Assembly (NCBI GenBank): GCA_964430565.1
Contig: CAYSFD010000047.1
Location: forward strand, 124,001-188,000
From: VBDM01 sp964430565
Lineage (GTDB): Bacteria > Pseudomonadota > Gammaproteobacteria > Burkholderiales > SG8-39
Length of the DNA stretch: 64,000 bases
Direction: 5' to 3'
Part shown: positions 47,498 through 56,312 of the stretch, piece by piece
Layout: the number at the start of each line of letters is the position of its first letter
How positions within the stretch are numbered: the first letter of the stretch is position 1
The notes under the pieces: generated by a model
What the model was told of the DNA's origin: nothing
Seen by the model: only the letters and a program-made list of their open reading frames with translations
Databases searched by the model: none
Translations under genes and position numbers: made by a program

Positions 47498-48766
47498 ATG
47501 GCGAACGCAGGCATGGTGGGAGTGGATTGGCAGCAACGTATCAACTGGGACCGGTTGCGTAAATATCGGCTCGAGCGGGCACGGGCGCGCATGAAAGCGG
47601 CCGGGCTGGGCGCGATGCTGCTGATGTACGACGAAAACGTGCGCTATGTCACCAGCACGCTCACCCCCGGCTGGAACCGCCTGAAGCCGGGACTTCGCTA
47701 CGCCATGCTCTGCGGCGACGACGCGCCGGTGCTGTTCGAGCAGGGCGACATCGGCATGCAGATCGAGCGCCATTCGCCCTGGATTCCCAAGGACCATATC
47801 CGCTGGTCCTACGCCTGGATCAAGGGCGCAGCCGGCGCGGCCTCCACCGCGCAGGTGAAGAAATTTACCAACGCCATCAAGCAGGAGATGAAGAAGGCCA
47901 ACGTCGCCGGCACGAAGCTCGGCGTGGACTTCATCGACATCAACATGCTGAAGGTGTTCGGCGAGGAAAAGATCGAGTGGACCGACGGCATGACGCCGAT
48001 GATGGAAGCGCGCGCGATCAAGAATGAGGACGAGCAGGAGGCGCTGCGCATGGTGGGCGCGATCGGCGACGCGGCGCACTGGAAGTTCATGAAGTTCCTC
48101 CAGCCGGGCCGTACCGAGAATCAGCTCACCGCGCACATCATGGAGTACCTGTACTCCATCCCGGGTATGGAAGACGTCGAGGACGTGATCGTGTCTTCGG
48201 GGCCGAACACCTGGCCGAACTGGCGCAATTTCTCCGACCGGATCGTCAAACCCGGCGACATCGTGTTCATGGACCTCGCCGCGCTCACCTGGAACGGCTA
48301 CAAGTCCTGCTACTACCGCACCTATTGCGTGGGGAAGGAGCCGACCAGCGAGCAGAAGGACATCTACGCGACCGCCCTCAAGTGGTTGTATGACTCGATC
48401 AAGGCGGTGAAGGTGGGTGCGACGACGAAGGACATCGCCTCGAAGTGGCCTTCTGCGAAGGAAGCCTGGGGTTACGCGGAGGAGGACCAGGCCGCGGCCA
48501 ACCTCTGGGGCCACGGGCTGGGGCTGGCACAGTACGACCAGCCGGTCATCTCGCGCATCTGGTCGCTCGATCACCCGATCGAGATCAAGGAAGGCATGGT
48601 GTTCGCACTCGAAACCCAGCACGGCAAGAAATTCGAGTGGGGCGTGCGCATCGAGGAAATGCTCATCGTGCACAAGGACAAGATCGAGATCATTTCCAAC
48701 TTCCCGGTCGAGCAGATCACGGTCGTCGATCCGATGCCGGGCTACTCGACCCTCGCGGGGCATTGA
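47498..48766 (+). CDS. M24-family (creatinase/aminopeptidase P fold) protein with altered metal site
   Basis: This 422-residue protein has the creatinase N-terminal domain (about residues 15-160) and the pita-bread domain (about 170-410). Expected ligands Asp259 (IVFMDLAALTWNGY), the His in LWGHGLGLAQYD and the two glutamates in VFALETQHG and RIEEMLIV are present. The second aspartate, normally in the 'sDitRT' block, is Cys271 (YKSCYYRTY). It may therefore bind one metal, use a cysteine ligand or act without metal like creatinase. It lies after a Bug receptor gene and before an alcohol dehydrogenase gene. Substrate unknown. Confidence 0.78.
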   Translation: MANAGMVGVDWQQRINWDRLRKYRLERARARMKAAGLGAMLLMYDENVRYVTSTLTPGWNRLKPGLRYAMLCGDDAPVLFEQGDIGMQIERHSPWIPKDHIRWSYAWIKGAAGAASTAQVKKFTNAIKQEMKKANVAGTKLGVDFIDINMLKVFGEEKIEWTDGMTPMMEARAIKNEDEQEALRMVGAIGDAAHWKFMKFLQPGRTENQLTAHIMEYLYSIPGMEDVEDVIVSSGPNTWPNWRNFSDRIVKPGDIVFMDLAALTWNGYKSCYYRTYCVGKEPTSEQKDIYATALKWLYDSIKAVKVGATTKDIASKWPSAKEAWGYAEEDQAAANLWGHGLGLAQYDQPVISRIWSLDHPIEIKEGMVFALETQHGKKFEWGVRIEEMLIVHKDKIEIISNFPVEQITVVDPMPGYSTLAGH

Positions 48767-48791
48767 AAGCGCGAGTGAACGAAGGACGACC

Positions 48792-49835
48792 GTGAGCAGC
48801 AACGGGACCCGAACTGCTGTACTCCAAGCACCCCGGAAACTCGAGATCGTCGATCGGCGCAGGCCCGAGGCAGGCCCCGGCAGCGTCCTGGTTCGGACTG
48901 CTGCGACGGCGGTTTGCCACACCGACCTGGCGATCTACGTGGGAGAGCATCCCGGCGTGCGTTACCCGGTCGTGATGGGCCACGAGTCGACTGGGATCAT
49001 CGACGCAGTCGGGGACGAAGTCTCGGGGCTGAAGCCCGGCCAGCACGTGCTCATCGATCCCATCATCACCTGCGGGCAATGCGATCAGTGCGCCCGCGGG
49101 GCCGGCAATCTCTGCCGCAACGCCGGGTTGTTCGGCCGCGAAGTCGAAGGCTCGCTCAGCCAATACGTGGCGTTGCCTTCGCGCTACATCCACGTGCTGC
49201 CGCCCCAGCTGCCGCTCGACGCGGCCACGCTCATCGAGACGCTCGCCACCGTGCGCCACGCGCAGCATCGCGTGAGCGTAGCGACGGCGGAATCGGTGGT
49301 TGTCCTCGGTCAGGGCACGGCGGGGCTGTTGCATACGCGGCTTGCCGTGCTGACCGGGGCGACGCCCGTGATCGCGGTGTCGCGCACCAAGTGGAAGCTC
49401 GATATGGCCGTGCGCATGGGCGCCCACCACGTCATCGCGGCTCCGGTGGAGAAGGCGGTCGACGAAGTGAAACGCCTCACCGGGGGCAAAGGAGCCGACG
49501 TGGTCATCGACGCCGCCGGAGGCGCGGAAACGCTTCGCGCCGCGATGGACATGCTGCGCCCCGGGGGACGCTTCTGCGCTTTCGCTGTGAACCACGAAAT
49601 GGTGCGGGGCTTTTCCGCTTTCCCGCTCTACTTCGGGGAGATCAGCATCATCGGCTCGCGCGCCCTGACTCCGCAGGACATCAACCCGAGCATCCAGCTC
49701 GTCGCCTCGGGAGCGGTGGACGTGAACGGCTTCATCACCGCGAAATATCCGCTCACCGACGTCGCGGCGGCGTTCGAGGAGTACGAGCGCAACCCGAGCC
49801 GCATCCTGCGCATCGTGATCGATTCGCAAGCCTAG
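48792..49835 (+). CDS. Zinc-dependent medium-chain alcohol dehydrogenase
   Basis: This 347-residue MDR enzyme has the catalytic zinc residues in TAVCHTDLAIY and VVMGHESTG, and the structural zinc site CGQCDQCARGAGNLC. The cofactor-binding segment is SVVVLGQGTAGLLHTRLAV. I chose the GTG at 48792, which gives a normal N-terminus; the frame extends upstream into the M24 gene. It should oxidise an alcohol or reduce an aldehyde with NAD(H). The next gene begins three bases after its stop. Confidence 0.87.
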   Translation: MSSNGTRTAVLQAPRKLEIVDRRRPEAGPGSVLVRTAATAVCHTDLAIYVGEHPGVRYPVVMGHESTGIIDAVGDEVSGLKPGQHVLIDPIITCGQCDQCARGAGNLCRNAGLFGREVEGSLSQYVALPSRYIHVLPPQLPLDAATLIETLATVRHAQHRVSVATAESVVVLGQGTAGLLHTRLAVLTGATPVIAVSRTKWKLDMAVRMGAHHVIAAPVEKAVDEVKRLTGGKGADVVIDAAGGAETLRAAMDMLRPGGRFCAFAVNHEMVRGFSAFPLYFGEISIIGSRALTPQDINPSIQLVASGAVDVNGFITAKYPLTDVAAAFEEYERNPSRILRIVIDSQA

Positions 49836-49837
49836 TG

Positions 49838-51109
49838 ATGGCGTCCTTAGTCATCCCATTGAGCTCGCCCGATGCGGCCGACGTCGCGCGCTTCGGCCCC
49901 AAGGCCGCCCAGCTCGCCGCGCTCGGACAGGCCGGACTGCCCACGCCCGGAGGCTATGCGGTCGACGCACAAGCGTATCGAGCGCAGCTCGCCGCGCTCA
50001 GCCTTGAAGCGACCGCGCGCGCGGTGTTCGCCGTGGAGGATCGTCCACAGGCCCGGCGCCATGCGCTCGACATGAAACTCGGGCTGATGGATCGCCCGAT
50101 CGCCCCCGAGTTGATCGAGTATTTGCTTGCCGCCTGGCGGGTAGTCGTCGCATCGGGCGTGCAGGGCGTGGTGCGTTCTTCCGCGCTCGTCGAAGATCGC
50201 AGCGACTCCAGCTTCGCCGGCCAGTTCGAGAGCTTTCTTGAGTTGCACGGCGAGGGAGAGTTTCTCACCGCGGTGCGCAGTTGCTGGGCCGCGCTCTGGT
50301 CCACGCGCGCGCTTCGCTACATGGCGACGCATGCGCTCGACCCCGCCGATACGGCGATGGCGCTCATCGTCCAGCCGCTGGTTGCCGCCCGCGTTTCTGG
50401 AGGAGGTCTTTCGCGCACCGCCGAGGGCGACATGCTCGTCAACGCAACCTGGGGGCTGGGTTCGGCGATCGCGCAGGGAGAGGTCGCGCCGGAACGTTAC
50501 GTGCTCGATCGCTCGGGAGCCGTGAAGGAGTCGGCGCCGGGCATGAAGTACCACAGTGTCGGCTGCGTTCACGGCAGAAAAGCGCTTTCGCGTTCGCTGT
50601 TCGCCGCGCGCTGCCTCGATGGCGAGCAGCTCGCCGAGCTGGGCCTGCTCATGCGGAGGGCCGAGGAAGTCGTCGGCGGGCCGGTCGAAATCGAATGGGC
50701 GCTCGATGACTCCGGCATCAAGCTGCTTCAGGCGCGGCCGCTGCACGTCGCGGAGGCGCAGGTTCCCGACGAGATCTGGCTGCAACACCCGCGTCTCAAC
50801 GGTCATCCGTCCGGCATCGGCTGGGCAACCGGACGCGCGCGCGTGGTGAACTGCGAATGCGAGCTGGAGCGCGTGGCGCGGGGAGACGTGCTGGTCACCA
50901 CGGTGGCCGGGCCGGCGCTCGGCCAGACGCTCGCCTACGTCGCGGGTGTGGTGGCCGAATTAGGCGGCAGCACCTCGCATCTTGCATCGCTGGCGCGCGA
51001 GCGCGGGGTTCCCGCGGTTCTCGGCGTTCCGGAGGCGACGCGGCGCATTCCCGACGGCGCCCTGGTCGCGGTGGACGGCGTGGCCGGTGTCGTTCGCTGG
51101 ATGGCGTAA
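49838..51109 (+). CDS. Two-domain PEP-synthase-like phosphotransferase (ATP-binding plus phosphohistidine domains only)
   Basis: This 423-residue protein has a PPDK_N ATP-grasp region (about residues 10-305: FGPKAAQLAALGQAGLPTP, VVRSSALVEDRSDSSFAGQF, NATWGLGSAIAQG, EIEWALDDSGIKLLQARPL). The mobile phosphohistidine domain follows (GPALGQTLAYV, then ELGGSTSHLASLARERGV with His381). It lacks the C-terminal PEP/pyruvate barrel of PEP synthase and the insert of rifampicin phosphotransferase. It can probably form a phosphohistidine from ATP, but the acceptor is unknown. It sits between alcohol dehydrogenase and 2-hydroxyacid dehydrogenase genes. Phenylphosphate synthase is a precedent for such split systems. 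Confidence 0.78.
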   Translation: MASLVIPLSSPDAADVARFGPKAAQLAALGQAGLPTPGGYAVDAQAYRAQLAALSLEATARAVFAVEDRPQARRHALDMKLGLMDRPIAPELIEYLLAAWRVVVASGVQGVVRSSALVEDRSDSSFAGQFESFLELHGEGEFLTAVRSCWAALWSTRALRYMATHALDPADTAMALIVQPLVAARVSGGGLSRTAEGDMLVNATWGLGSAIAQGEVAPERYVLDRSGAVKESAPGMKYHSVGCVHGRKALSRSLFAARCLDGEQLAELGLLMRRAEEVVGGPVEIEWALDDSGIKLLQARPLHVAEAQVPDEIWLQHPRLNGHPSGIGWATGRARVVNCECELERVARGDVLVTTVAGPALGQTLAYVAGVVAELGGSTSHLASLARERGVPAVLGVPEATRRIPDGALVAVDGVAGVVRWMA

Positions 51110-51130
51110 CGGTCAAGCGGAGGAGGGGCA

Positions 51131-52120
51131 ATGGCGGGACGCGCGAAAGTAGTCATTACCGATTACGTCTGGGAGTCACTGGACGTTGAAAAGAAAACGC
51201 TCGGCGAGCTGGCCGATCTCGTTCCCTTGAAAACGAAAAAGCCGGAGGAATTTCTTTCCGAGGCCGCCGACTGCGACGCTTTGCTCAACACCTACGCCGG
51301 GCCGATCACCGCCGAGGTCATGGCGCGCATGCCCAAGTGCAAGATCATCGCCCGCTATGGAATCGGCGTGGACACGATCGACCTGGAAGCCGCCACTCAG
51401 GCCGGCATCATCGTCACCAACAATCCCACCTACTGCATCGAAGAGGTGGCGGAGCAGACGATGGCGCTGATCCTCTCGTCTGCGCGCAAGATCCCCTTCT
51501 ACGACCGCATGGTAAGGGCCGGCCGTTGGGAAGTGCCCCCGGGCAAGCCGATATTCCGGCTCGCAGGGCGGACCCTCGGTCTGGTCGGCTTCGGCAACAT
51601 CGCGCGCCAGGTCGCGGTGCGGGCGGCGGCCTTCGGCATGAATGTGCTCTACAGCGATCCTTTCGTGAAGCAGGGACAGTTCGAGGGTCCGGGAAAAGCC
51701 GTCGATCTCGACACGCTGCTGCGCGATTCCGATTTCGTGTCACTGCATCCTCCGCTTACCCCGCAGACGCGAAAGATGATCGGCGAGGACGCTTTCGGAA
51801 GAATGAAGCCGACCGCCGTCTTGATCAACTGCGCGCGTGGGCCGATCGTCGATACCGATGCGCTGGTGCGCGCCCTGGACGCGAAGAAAATCGCAGGCGC
51901 CGCGCTCGATACGGTGGATCCCGAGCCGCTTCCCGATCCCCATCCTCTGCGCGGCCGCGACAACGTCATCCTCAATCCGCATGTGGCCTGGTACAGCGAA
52001 CAGGCGATGGCGGGGCTTCAGGCCGGGGCCCCGGGGGAAGTGCGCCGGGTGCTTTCGGGGGAGTGGCCGCTGAATGTAGTGAACAGGGCTGTGAAGGCGA
52101 AAAATCGCGCGGGCTTGTAG
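51131..52120 (+). CDS. D-2-hydroxyacid dehydrogenase (CtBP/phosphoglycerate dehydrogenase-like)
   Basis: This 329-residue enzyme has the NAD-binding segment RTLGLVGFGNIARQVAVRA. The catalytic arginine lies in INCARGPIVDTDALVRAL, the glutamate in DTVDPEPLPDPHPL and the histidine in ILNPHVAWYSEQAM. It also carries IIARYGIGVDTIDLEAATQAG and NNPTYCIEEVAEQ, common in CtBP-like members. It interconverts a 2-oxoacid and a D-2-hydroxyacid. A GGAGGGG site precedes the ATG. Its substrate is probably an intermediate of this island's pathway. Confidence 0.86.
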   Translation: MAGRAKVVITDYVWESLDVEKKTLGELADLVPLKTKKPEEFLSEAADCDALLNTYAGPITAEVMARMPKCKIIARYGIGVDTIDLEAATQAGIIVTNNPTYCIEEVAEQTMALILSSARKIPFYDRMVRAGRWEVPPGKPIFRLAGRTLGLVGFGNIARQVAVRAAAFGMNVLYSDPFVKQGQFEGPGKAVDLDTLLRDSDFVSLHPPLTPQTRKMIGEDAFGRMKPTAVLINCARGPIVDTDALVRALDAKKIAGAALDTVDPEPLPDPHPLRGRDNVILNPHVAWYSEQAMAGLQAGAPGEVRRVLSGEWPLNVVNRAVKAKNRAGL

Positions 52121-52142
52121 TACGCCTCCGCTCCAGGACCAA

Positions 52143-52172
52143 TTGACCAACTCGCCCGCCGGACGATAGACT
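52143..52172 (+). promoter_or_regulatory. Promoter candidate for the second Liv operon
   Basis: TTGACC (52143-52148) and TAGACT (52167-52172) are separated by 18 bases, about 80 bases before the receptor gene. The 134-base gap holds nothing else recognisable apart from AAGGAG before the next ATG. Confidence 0.45.
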
Positions 52173-52254
52173 GAACCGTGGCATCAGCCATTTTCTCGGA
52201 GACCACCAGCGGGGGTGGCTCCGCCAATCCCGGCCAATTCCAAGGAGCCTCAAG

Positions 52255-53559
52255 ATGAGCACGACCGACAAGAAATGGGAAGCTCTTAGCGAGCACCTCA
52301 AGCTGAGCAGGCGCGATTTCGTTTTCTCTTCTCTTGCCGCGGGGGCGCTCACGCTGACCCCTCGCCTGGTCAGCGCGCAGGCGGCGCAGCCGTACAAGAT
52401 CGGCGTGCTGCTGCCCTCCACCGGCACCGGCGCCAATTACATGGCGCATTGCATCAAGGGGCTGCCGGTCGCGATCGCGGAGCTCAACAAGCGCGGCGGG
52501 TTGCTCGGCAAACACCCGGTGCAGATGGTGTACCGCGATGACGAGACCAAGCCTGACGTCGGCGCGCGCGAGGCGAAGTCGCTGATCCTGAACGACAAGG
52601 TGGACTGCATGTTTGCCACCTATTCGAGCGCGGTGGCGCTCGCGGTGCAGGAAATCATCCACGAGTACAAGGTGCTGCATTTCGCGGCGACCTCCAACAG
52701 CTCCAAGATCACCCAGGAGAACTATACGCCGTACACCTACCAGTTCTGCCCCGACAGCAACATGCAGTCGGGCGCGGTGGTGGTTGCAGTGTCGCGCATG
52801 GCGAAGAAAAACAACTGGAAGACCTACGTTTCGCTCGGGCAGGACTACGAGTGGGGTCGCGACACGCACAAGGGCTTCACCACGGGACTCGCCAAGGTCG
52901 CCGGCAACCTCAAGGAAACCCGCCAACTGTGGTTCAAGCTAGGCGAGACCGATTTCACCTCGTACATCACCGCGATCATGGCGGCGAAACCCGACTTCAT
53001 GTTCGGCGCGCTTGCCGGCAAGGACGCCGAGACTTTCATGCTGCAAGCGGGCCAGATGGGTCTGTTCAAGCGCGTGCCGTTCCCCGGCGGCCTGATCGCG
53101 GTCAACGACCTCAAGGCGCAGAGGAAGACGCTGCCGCGTGGCCTGATCGGGCTGGCGCGCTGCCCGTTCTTCGCGCACCTGAAGGAGCCGATCATGCAGG
53201 CGTACATCAAGCGCGACCGCGCGGCGTTCGGCGCGGACGGCTACCCGGACGACTGGGCCTGCATGTACTACGACGCGCTCGGCGGGCTGGAGCAGGGCGC
53301 GAAGAAAGCCGGCTCGATCAGCACCGAGGCGATCGTCAAGGCGCTCAAGGGCGCGACCATCGATACCTGCCGAGGCAAGCGTACGTTCCGCAGCTGCAGC
53401 AACCAGCTCGAAGTGCCGTCCTATGTCGGCGAGGTGTGGGATTCTCCCGACTACCCGTTCCCGATCTACAAGCCCGACAGCCTGGTATACGTCGAAGCCA
53501 AGGAGGTCTGGACGCCGACCTGCGAGGAAGTCGAGAAGCTCAAGAAAAAGCGCGCCTGA
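52255..53559 (+). CDS. Liv-type ABC transporter solute-binding protein (system 2)
   Basis: This 434-residue receptor has a twin-arginine signal placed about 25 residues in (LSRRDFVFSSLAAGALTLTP, cleaved after VSA). The mature part is Peripla_BP_6-like: YKIGVLLPSTGTGANY, NKRGGLLGKHPVQMVYRDDE and CMFATYSSAVALAVQEI. It differs clearly from the system 1 receptor, so a different ligand is likely; related proteins include urea/amide and amino-acid receptors. A terminator hairpin follows the gene, as in system 1. Confidence 0.87.
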   Translation: MSTTDKKWEALSEHLKLSRRDFVFSSLAAGALTLTPRLVSAQAAQPYKIGVLLPSTGTGANYMAHCIKGLPVAIAELNKRGGLLGKHPVQMVYRDDETKPDVGAREAKSLILNDKVDCMFATYSSAVALAVQEIIHEYKVLHFAATSNSSKITQENYTPYTYQFCPDSNMQSGAVVVAVSRMAKKNNWKTYVSLGQDYEWGRDTHKGFTTGLAKVAGNLKETRQLWFKLGETDFTSYITAIMAAKPDFMFGALAGKDAETFMLQAGQMGLFKRVPFPGGLIAVNDLKAQRKTLPRGLIGLARCPFFAHLKEPIMQAYIKRDRAAFGADGYPDDWACMYYDALGGLEQGAKKAGSISTEAIVKALKGATIDTCRGKRTFRSCSNQLEVPSYVGEVWDSPDYPFPIYKPDSLVYVEAKEVWTPTCEEVEKLKKKRA

Positions 53560-53575
53560 TCCGCACCGAGTGAGC

Positions 53576-53609
53576 CATCCGGGGCGCCTTAGGCGCCCCG
53601 GATGCTTTT
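53576..53609 (+). terminator. Intrinsic terminator between Liv receptor and permease genes (system 2)
   Basis: A perfect 13-base stem (CATCCGGGGCGCC with GGCGCCCCGGATG) around a TTA loop is followed by CTTTTC. The T-run is shorter than in system 1, so termination is probably partial. It separates the receptor gene from livH inside the same operon. Confidence 0.8.
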
Positions 53610-53643
53610 CCTGCTACCGCGGTTTCCATCACGACTATTGCGC

Positions 53644-54531
53644 ATGGATATCGGTCCCTACGTACTTCAGTTGTTCAGCGGCTTGTCGCGCGCGATGGTG
53701 CTGTTCCTGCTGTCCGCCGGGCTGTCGCTGATCTTCGGCGTGATGAACATCCTCAACTTCGCGCACGCGACGCTGTGGCTGCTCTCCGGATACATCACCT
53801 TTTCGATCTTCCAGTTCATGGGCGAGCAGTTCGGCGCGAGCCCGTGGCTGCTGCTGCCGGCGATCCTGGCCGCGACGGCGCTGATGGCGCTGATCGGGTT
53901 CGCGCTCGAGCGCTTCCTGATCCGGCGCACCTACGATCGCGAGCTGCCTGAGCAGCTGCTGCTGACGTTCGCGCTGGTGCTGATCGTCGGCGACCTGATC
54001 AAGCTCGTCTGGGGCGTCGAAAACCGGCGCATCAACCTTGGCGTGGAGCCGATCGAAATGCTCGACACGCTGATCAATCCCTACCACTTCGTGATCGTCG
54101 GGACCGGCGTCGCGGTGGCGGCGGGACTGTGGTTCTTTCTGCATCGCACGCGCTTCGGCAAGATCGTGCGCGCGGCGGTCTATAACCGCAACATGGTGAG
54201 TGCGCTCGGCATCCGTATCCCGATCATCTACGGGTTGGTGTTCGCCGCGGGGGTTGGACTCGCGGGATTCGCCGGCGGTGTGTTCCTGCCGCTGCTGCCG
54301 ATGGCGCTCGGCGTCGATCACGACGTCATCGTGCAGTGCTTCGCGGTGGTGGTGATCGGCGGGTTCGGCAGCATGCTCGGGACCTTCGTCGCGTCGATCA
54401 TCGTCGGCGTGGTGTACTCGTTTTCGATCCTGTTCTGGCCCGACGGCGCGCTGGCGATGATCTTCCTGATCGTGATCGTGGTGCTGATCTGGCGGCCGTG
54501 GGGCCTGTTCGGCACCGAGTTGCGTTATTGA
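53644..54531 (+). CDS. livH: Liv-type ABC transporter permease LivH (system 2)
   Basis: This 295-residue permease has LSRAMVLFLLSAGLSLIFGV and MNILNFAHATLWLLSGY near the start and the coupling loop RAAVYNRNMVSALGIRIPI. GGFGSMLGTFVASIIVG near the end is typical of LivH. I chose the ATG at MDIGPYVLQLF; an ATG 42 bases upstream would add residues encoded by the terminator region. It precedes livM by nine bases. Confidence 0.9.
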   Translation: MDIGPYVLQLFSGLSRAMVLFLLSAGLSLIFGVMNILNFAHATLWLLSGYITFSIFQFMGEQFGASPWLLLPAILAATALMALIGFALERFLIRRTYDRELPEQLLLTFALVLIVGDLIKLVWGVENRRINLGVEPIEMLDTLINPYHFVIVGTGVAVAAGLWFFLHRTRFGKIVRAAVYNRNMVSALGIRIPIIYGLVFAAGVGLAGFAGGVFLPLLPMALGVDHDVIVQCFAVVVIGGFGSMLGTFVASIIVGVVYSFSILFWPDGALAMIFLIVIVVLIWRPWGLFGTELRY

Positions 54532-54540
54532 TGCTCCGCC

Positions 54541-55560
54541 ATGGGCGCACCTGAGGTTCTACGTGGCTGGCTGGCGCGGCACAGCCTGGCGGTGCCGGTC
54601 GCGATCCTGATGTTCGTCTTGTTCCTGCTGGTGCCGCTGCTGCCGGGCAAGTTCTGGACCCACGTCTCGACCGAGGTCCTGATCCTTGGCCTCTTCGCGA
54701 TGAGTTTCAATCTGCTCTACGGGTACATGGGGCAGATTTCGTTCGGACACGCCGCGTTCTTCGGCGTCGGCGCCTATGCGACCGCCATGGTGTTCACGCG
54801 GCTGAAGACGGCCGGCGGCGAATTGGGGATGCTCGATTTTTTCCTGTCGCTCGCGGCCGGGCCGCCGGTGGCCGCGGTCGCGGCGCTGATCGTCGGTTTT
54901 TTCTGCGTACGGCTGACCGGCATCTACTTCGCGATGCTCTCGCTCGCGTTTGGCGAGCTGCTGTTCTACATCGTATTCTCGTGGTACAGCTTCACCAAGG
55001 GCGACGACGGCATCCAGGGCCTGCTGCCGCCGCTTTTCTTCCGGGACGCGGTCAACTTCTACTACCTGACGCTCGCGATCGTGACGCTGGCCGCGCTCGC
55101 GATGTGGCGCATCACCGAGTCGCCGTTCGGCTACATCATGCGCACGCTGCGCGACAACCAGCGCCGCGCGGCGTTCCTCGGCATCAACGTGCGGCTGCAC
55201 ATGCTCATCAACTTCGTGATTGCAGGCAGCTTCGCCGGGCTCGCCGGCGCACTGTGGGGGCCGTTCTCGCGCAGCGTCAACCCCGGACTGCTCGGCTGGC
55301 AGGAGTCGGGCGTGGCGGTGTTCATGACGCTGATCGGCGGCGCGGGGTCATTCGTCGGACCGATGCTCGGCTCGGTGATCTACACCTTGCTGCAGGCGGT
55401 GGTGAAAATGTACACGGTCTACTGGCCGCTCACCATCGGCACCATCATCCTGCTGATCGTGCTGTTCCTGCCCGGGGGCGTGCTGGGCCTGATCGAGAAG
55501 CGCATCAAGGCGCGGCGTAGTCGCGACAGCAGCGGCGACGACGGCAGCCGGGAAGCCTGA
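54541..55560 (+). CDS. livM: Liv-type ABC transporter permease LivM (system 2)
   Basis: This 339-residue permease has MSFNLLYGYMGQISFGHAAF (LivM signature), LTGIYFAMLSLAFGELLFY and the coupling loop MRTLRDNQRRAAFLGINV. The late block IGGAGSFVGPMLGSVIYTLL fits the family. It is followed after two bases by the GTG of livG. About nine hydrophobic segments are visible. Confidence 0.9.
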   Translation: MGAPEVLRGWLARHSLAVPVAILMFVLFLLVPLLPGKFWTHVSTEVLILGLFAMSFNLLYGYMGQISFGHAAFFGVGAYATAMVFTRLKTAGGELGMLDFFLSLAAGPPVAAVAALIVGFFCVRLTGIYFAMLSLAFGELLFYIVFSWYSFTKGDDGIQGLLPPLFFRDAVNFYYLTLAIVTLAALAMWRITESPFGYIMRTLRDNQRRAAFLGINVRLHMLINFVIAGSFAGLAGALWGPFSRSVNPGLLGWQESGVAVFMTLIGGAGSFVGPMLGSVIYTLLQAVVKMYTVYWPLTIGTIILLIVLFLPGGVLGLIEKRIKARRSRDSSGDDGSREA

Positions 55561-55562
55561 TC

Positions 55563-56312
55563 GTGTCCGCGATCCTGGCAGTCACCGACCTGGACAAGCA
55601 TTTCGGCGGGATTCACGTCGCGCGGCAGGTGAATTTTTCCATGCAGGAAGGCGAGCAGTCGGCGATCATCGGGCCGAATGGCGCCGGCAAGAGCACCTTC
55701 ATGAACCTGCTCACCGGCTATCACCGCTGCGATGCCGGCAAGGTGATGTTCGAGGGACGGGACATCACCAACCAGGCGCCGCACAGAATTGCGCGCCTGG
55801 GCATTTCTCGCGCCTTCCAGGTGAGCAGCATCTTCGCCAGGATGACCGTCGCGGAAAACGTGCGCTCGGCGGTGCACGCGCAGATGCGGCGTTCCCTCAG
55901 CATCTTCGGCGCTGCGAGCCGCATCGGCACCGACGAGACCGGCCGCGTCCTCACTCTGTGCGGGCTGGAGGGCAAGCGCAACCTGGTTGCCGGTGAACTC
56001 GCGCAGGGCGACAAGAAACGCCTCGAACTCGCGATCGCGCTGGCCGGGAAGCCGCGCCTGCTGTTCCTCGACGAGCCCACCGCGGGCATGTCGATCGAAG
56101 AGGCGCGCGGTACGATGGAGCTGGTCGACCGCCTCAACCGCGAGCTCGGCCTCACGGTGCTGTTCACCGAGCACGACATGGGTATCGTTTTCAATCACGC
56201 GCGCAAGCTCACGCTGATGCACCGCGGCGAAATCATCGTGCAGGGCACCCCCGAGGAGGTGCGCGCGAACGAAACCGCGCAGAAGGTTTACCTGGGGGAG
56301 CACCACGCATGA
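55563..56312 (+). CDS. livG: Liv-type ABC transporter ATPase LivG (system 2)
   Basis: This 249-residue ATPase has Walker A GPNGAGKST, a LivG-like ARLGISRAFQVSSIFARMTV Q-loop region, and Walker B LLFLDEPTAGMS with FTEHDMG as H-loop. The signature reads LAQGDKKRLELAIAL, a usual LivG variant. It starts with GTG and ends in an ATGA overlap with livF. Confidence 0.9.
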   Translation: MSAILAVTDLDKHFGGIHVARQVNFSMQEGEQSAIIGPNGAGKSTFMNLLTGYHRCDAGKVMFEGRDITNQAPHRIARLGISRAFQVSSIFARMTVAENVRSAVHAQMRRSLSIFGAASRIGTDETGRVLTLCGLEGKRNLVAGELAQGDKKRLELAIALAGKPRLLFLDEPTAGMSIEEARGTMELVDRLNRELGLTVLFTEHDMGIVFNHARKLTLMHRGEIIVQGTPEEVRANETAQKVYLGEHHA

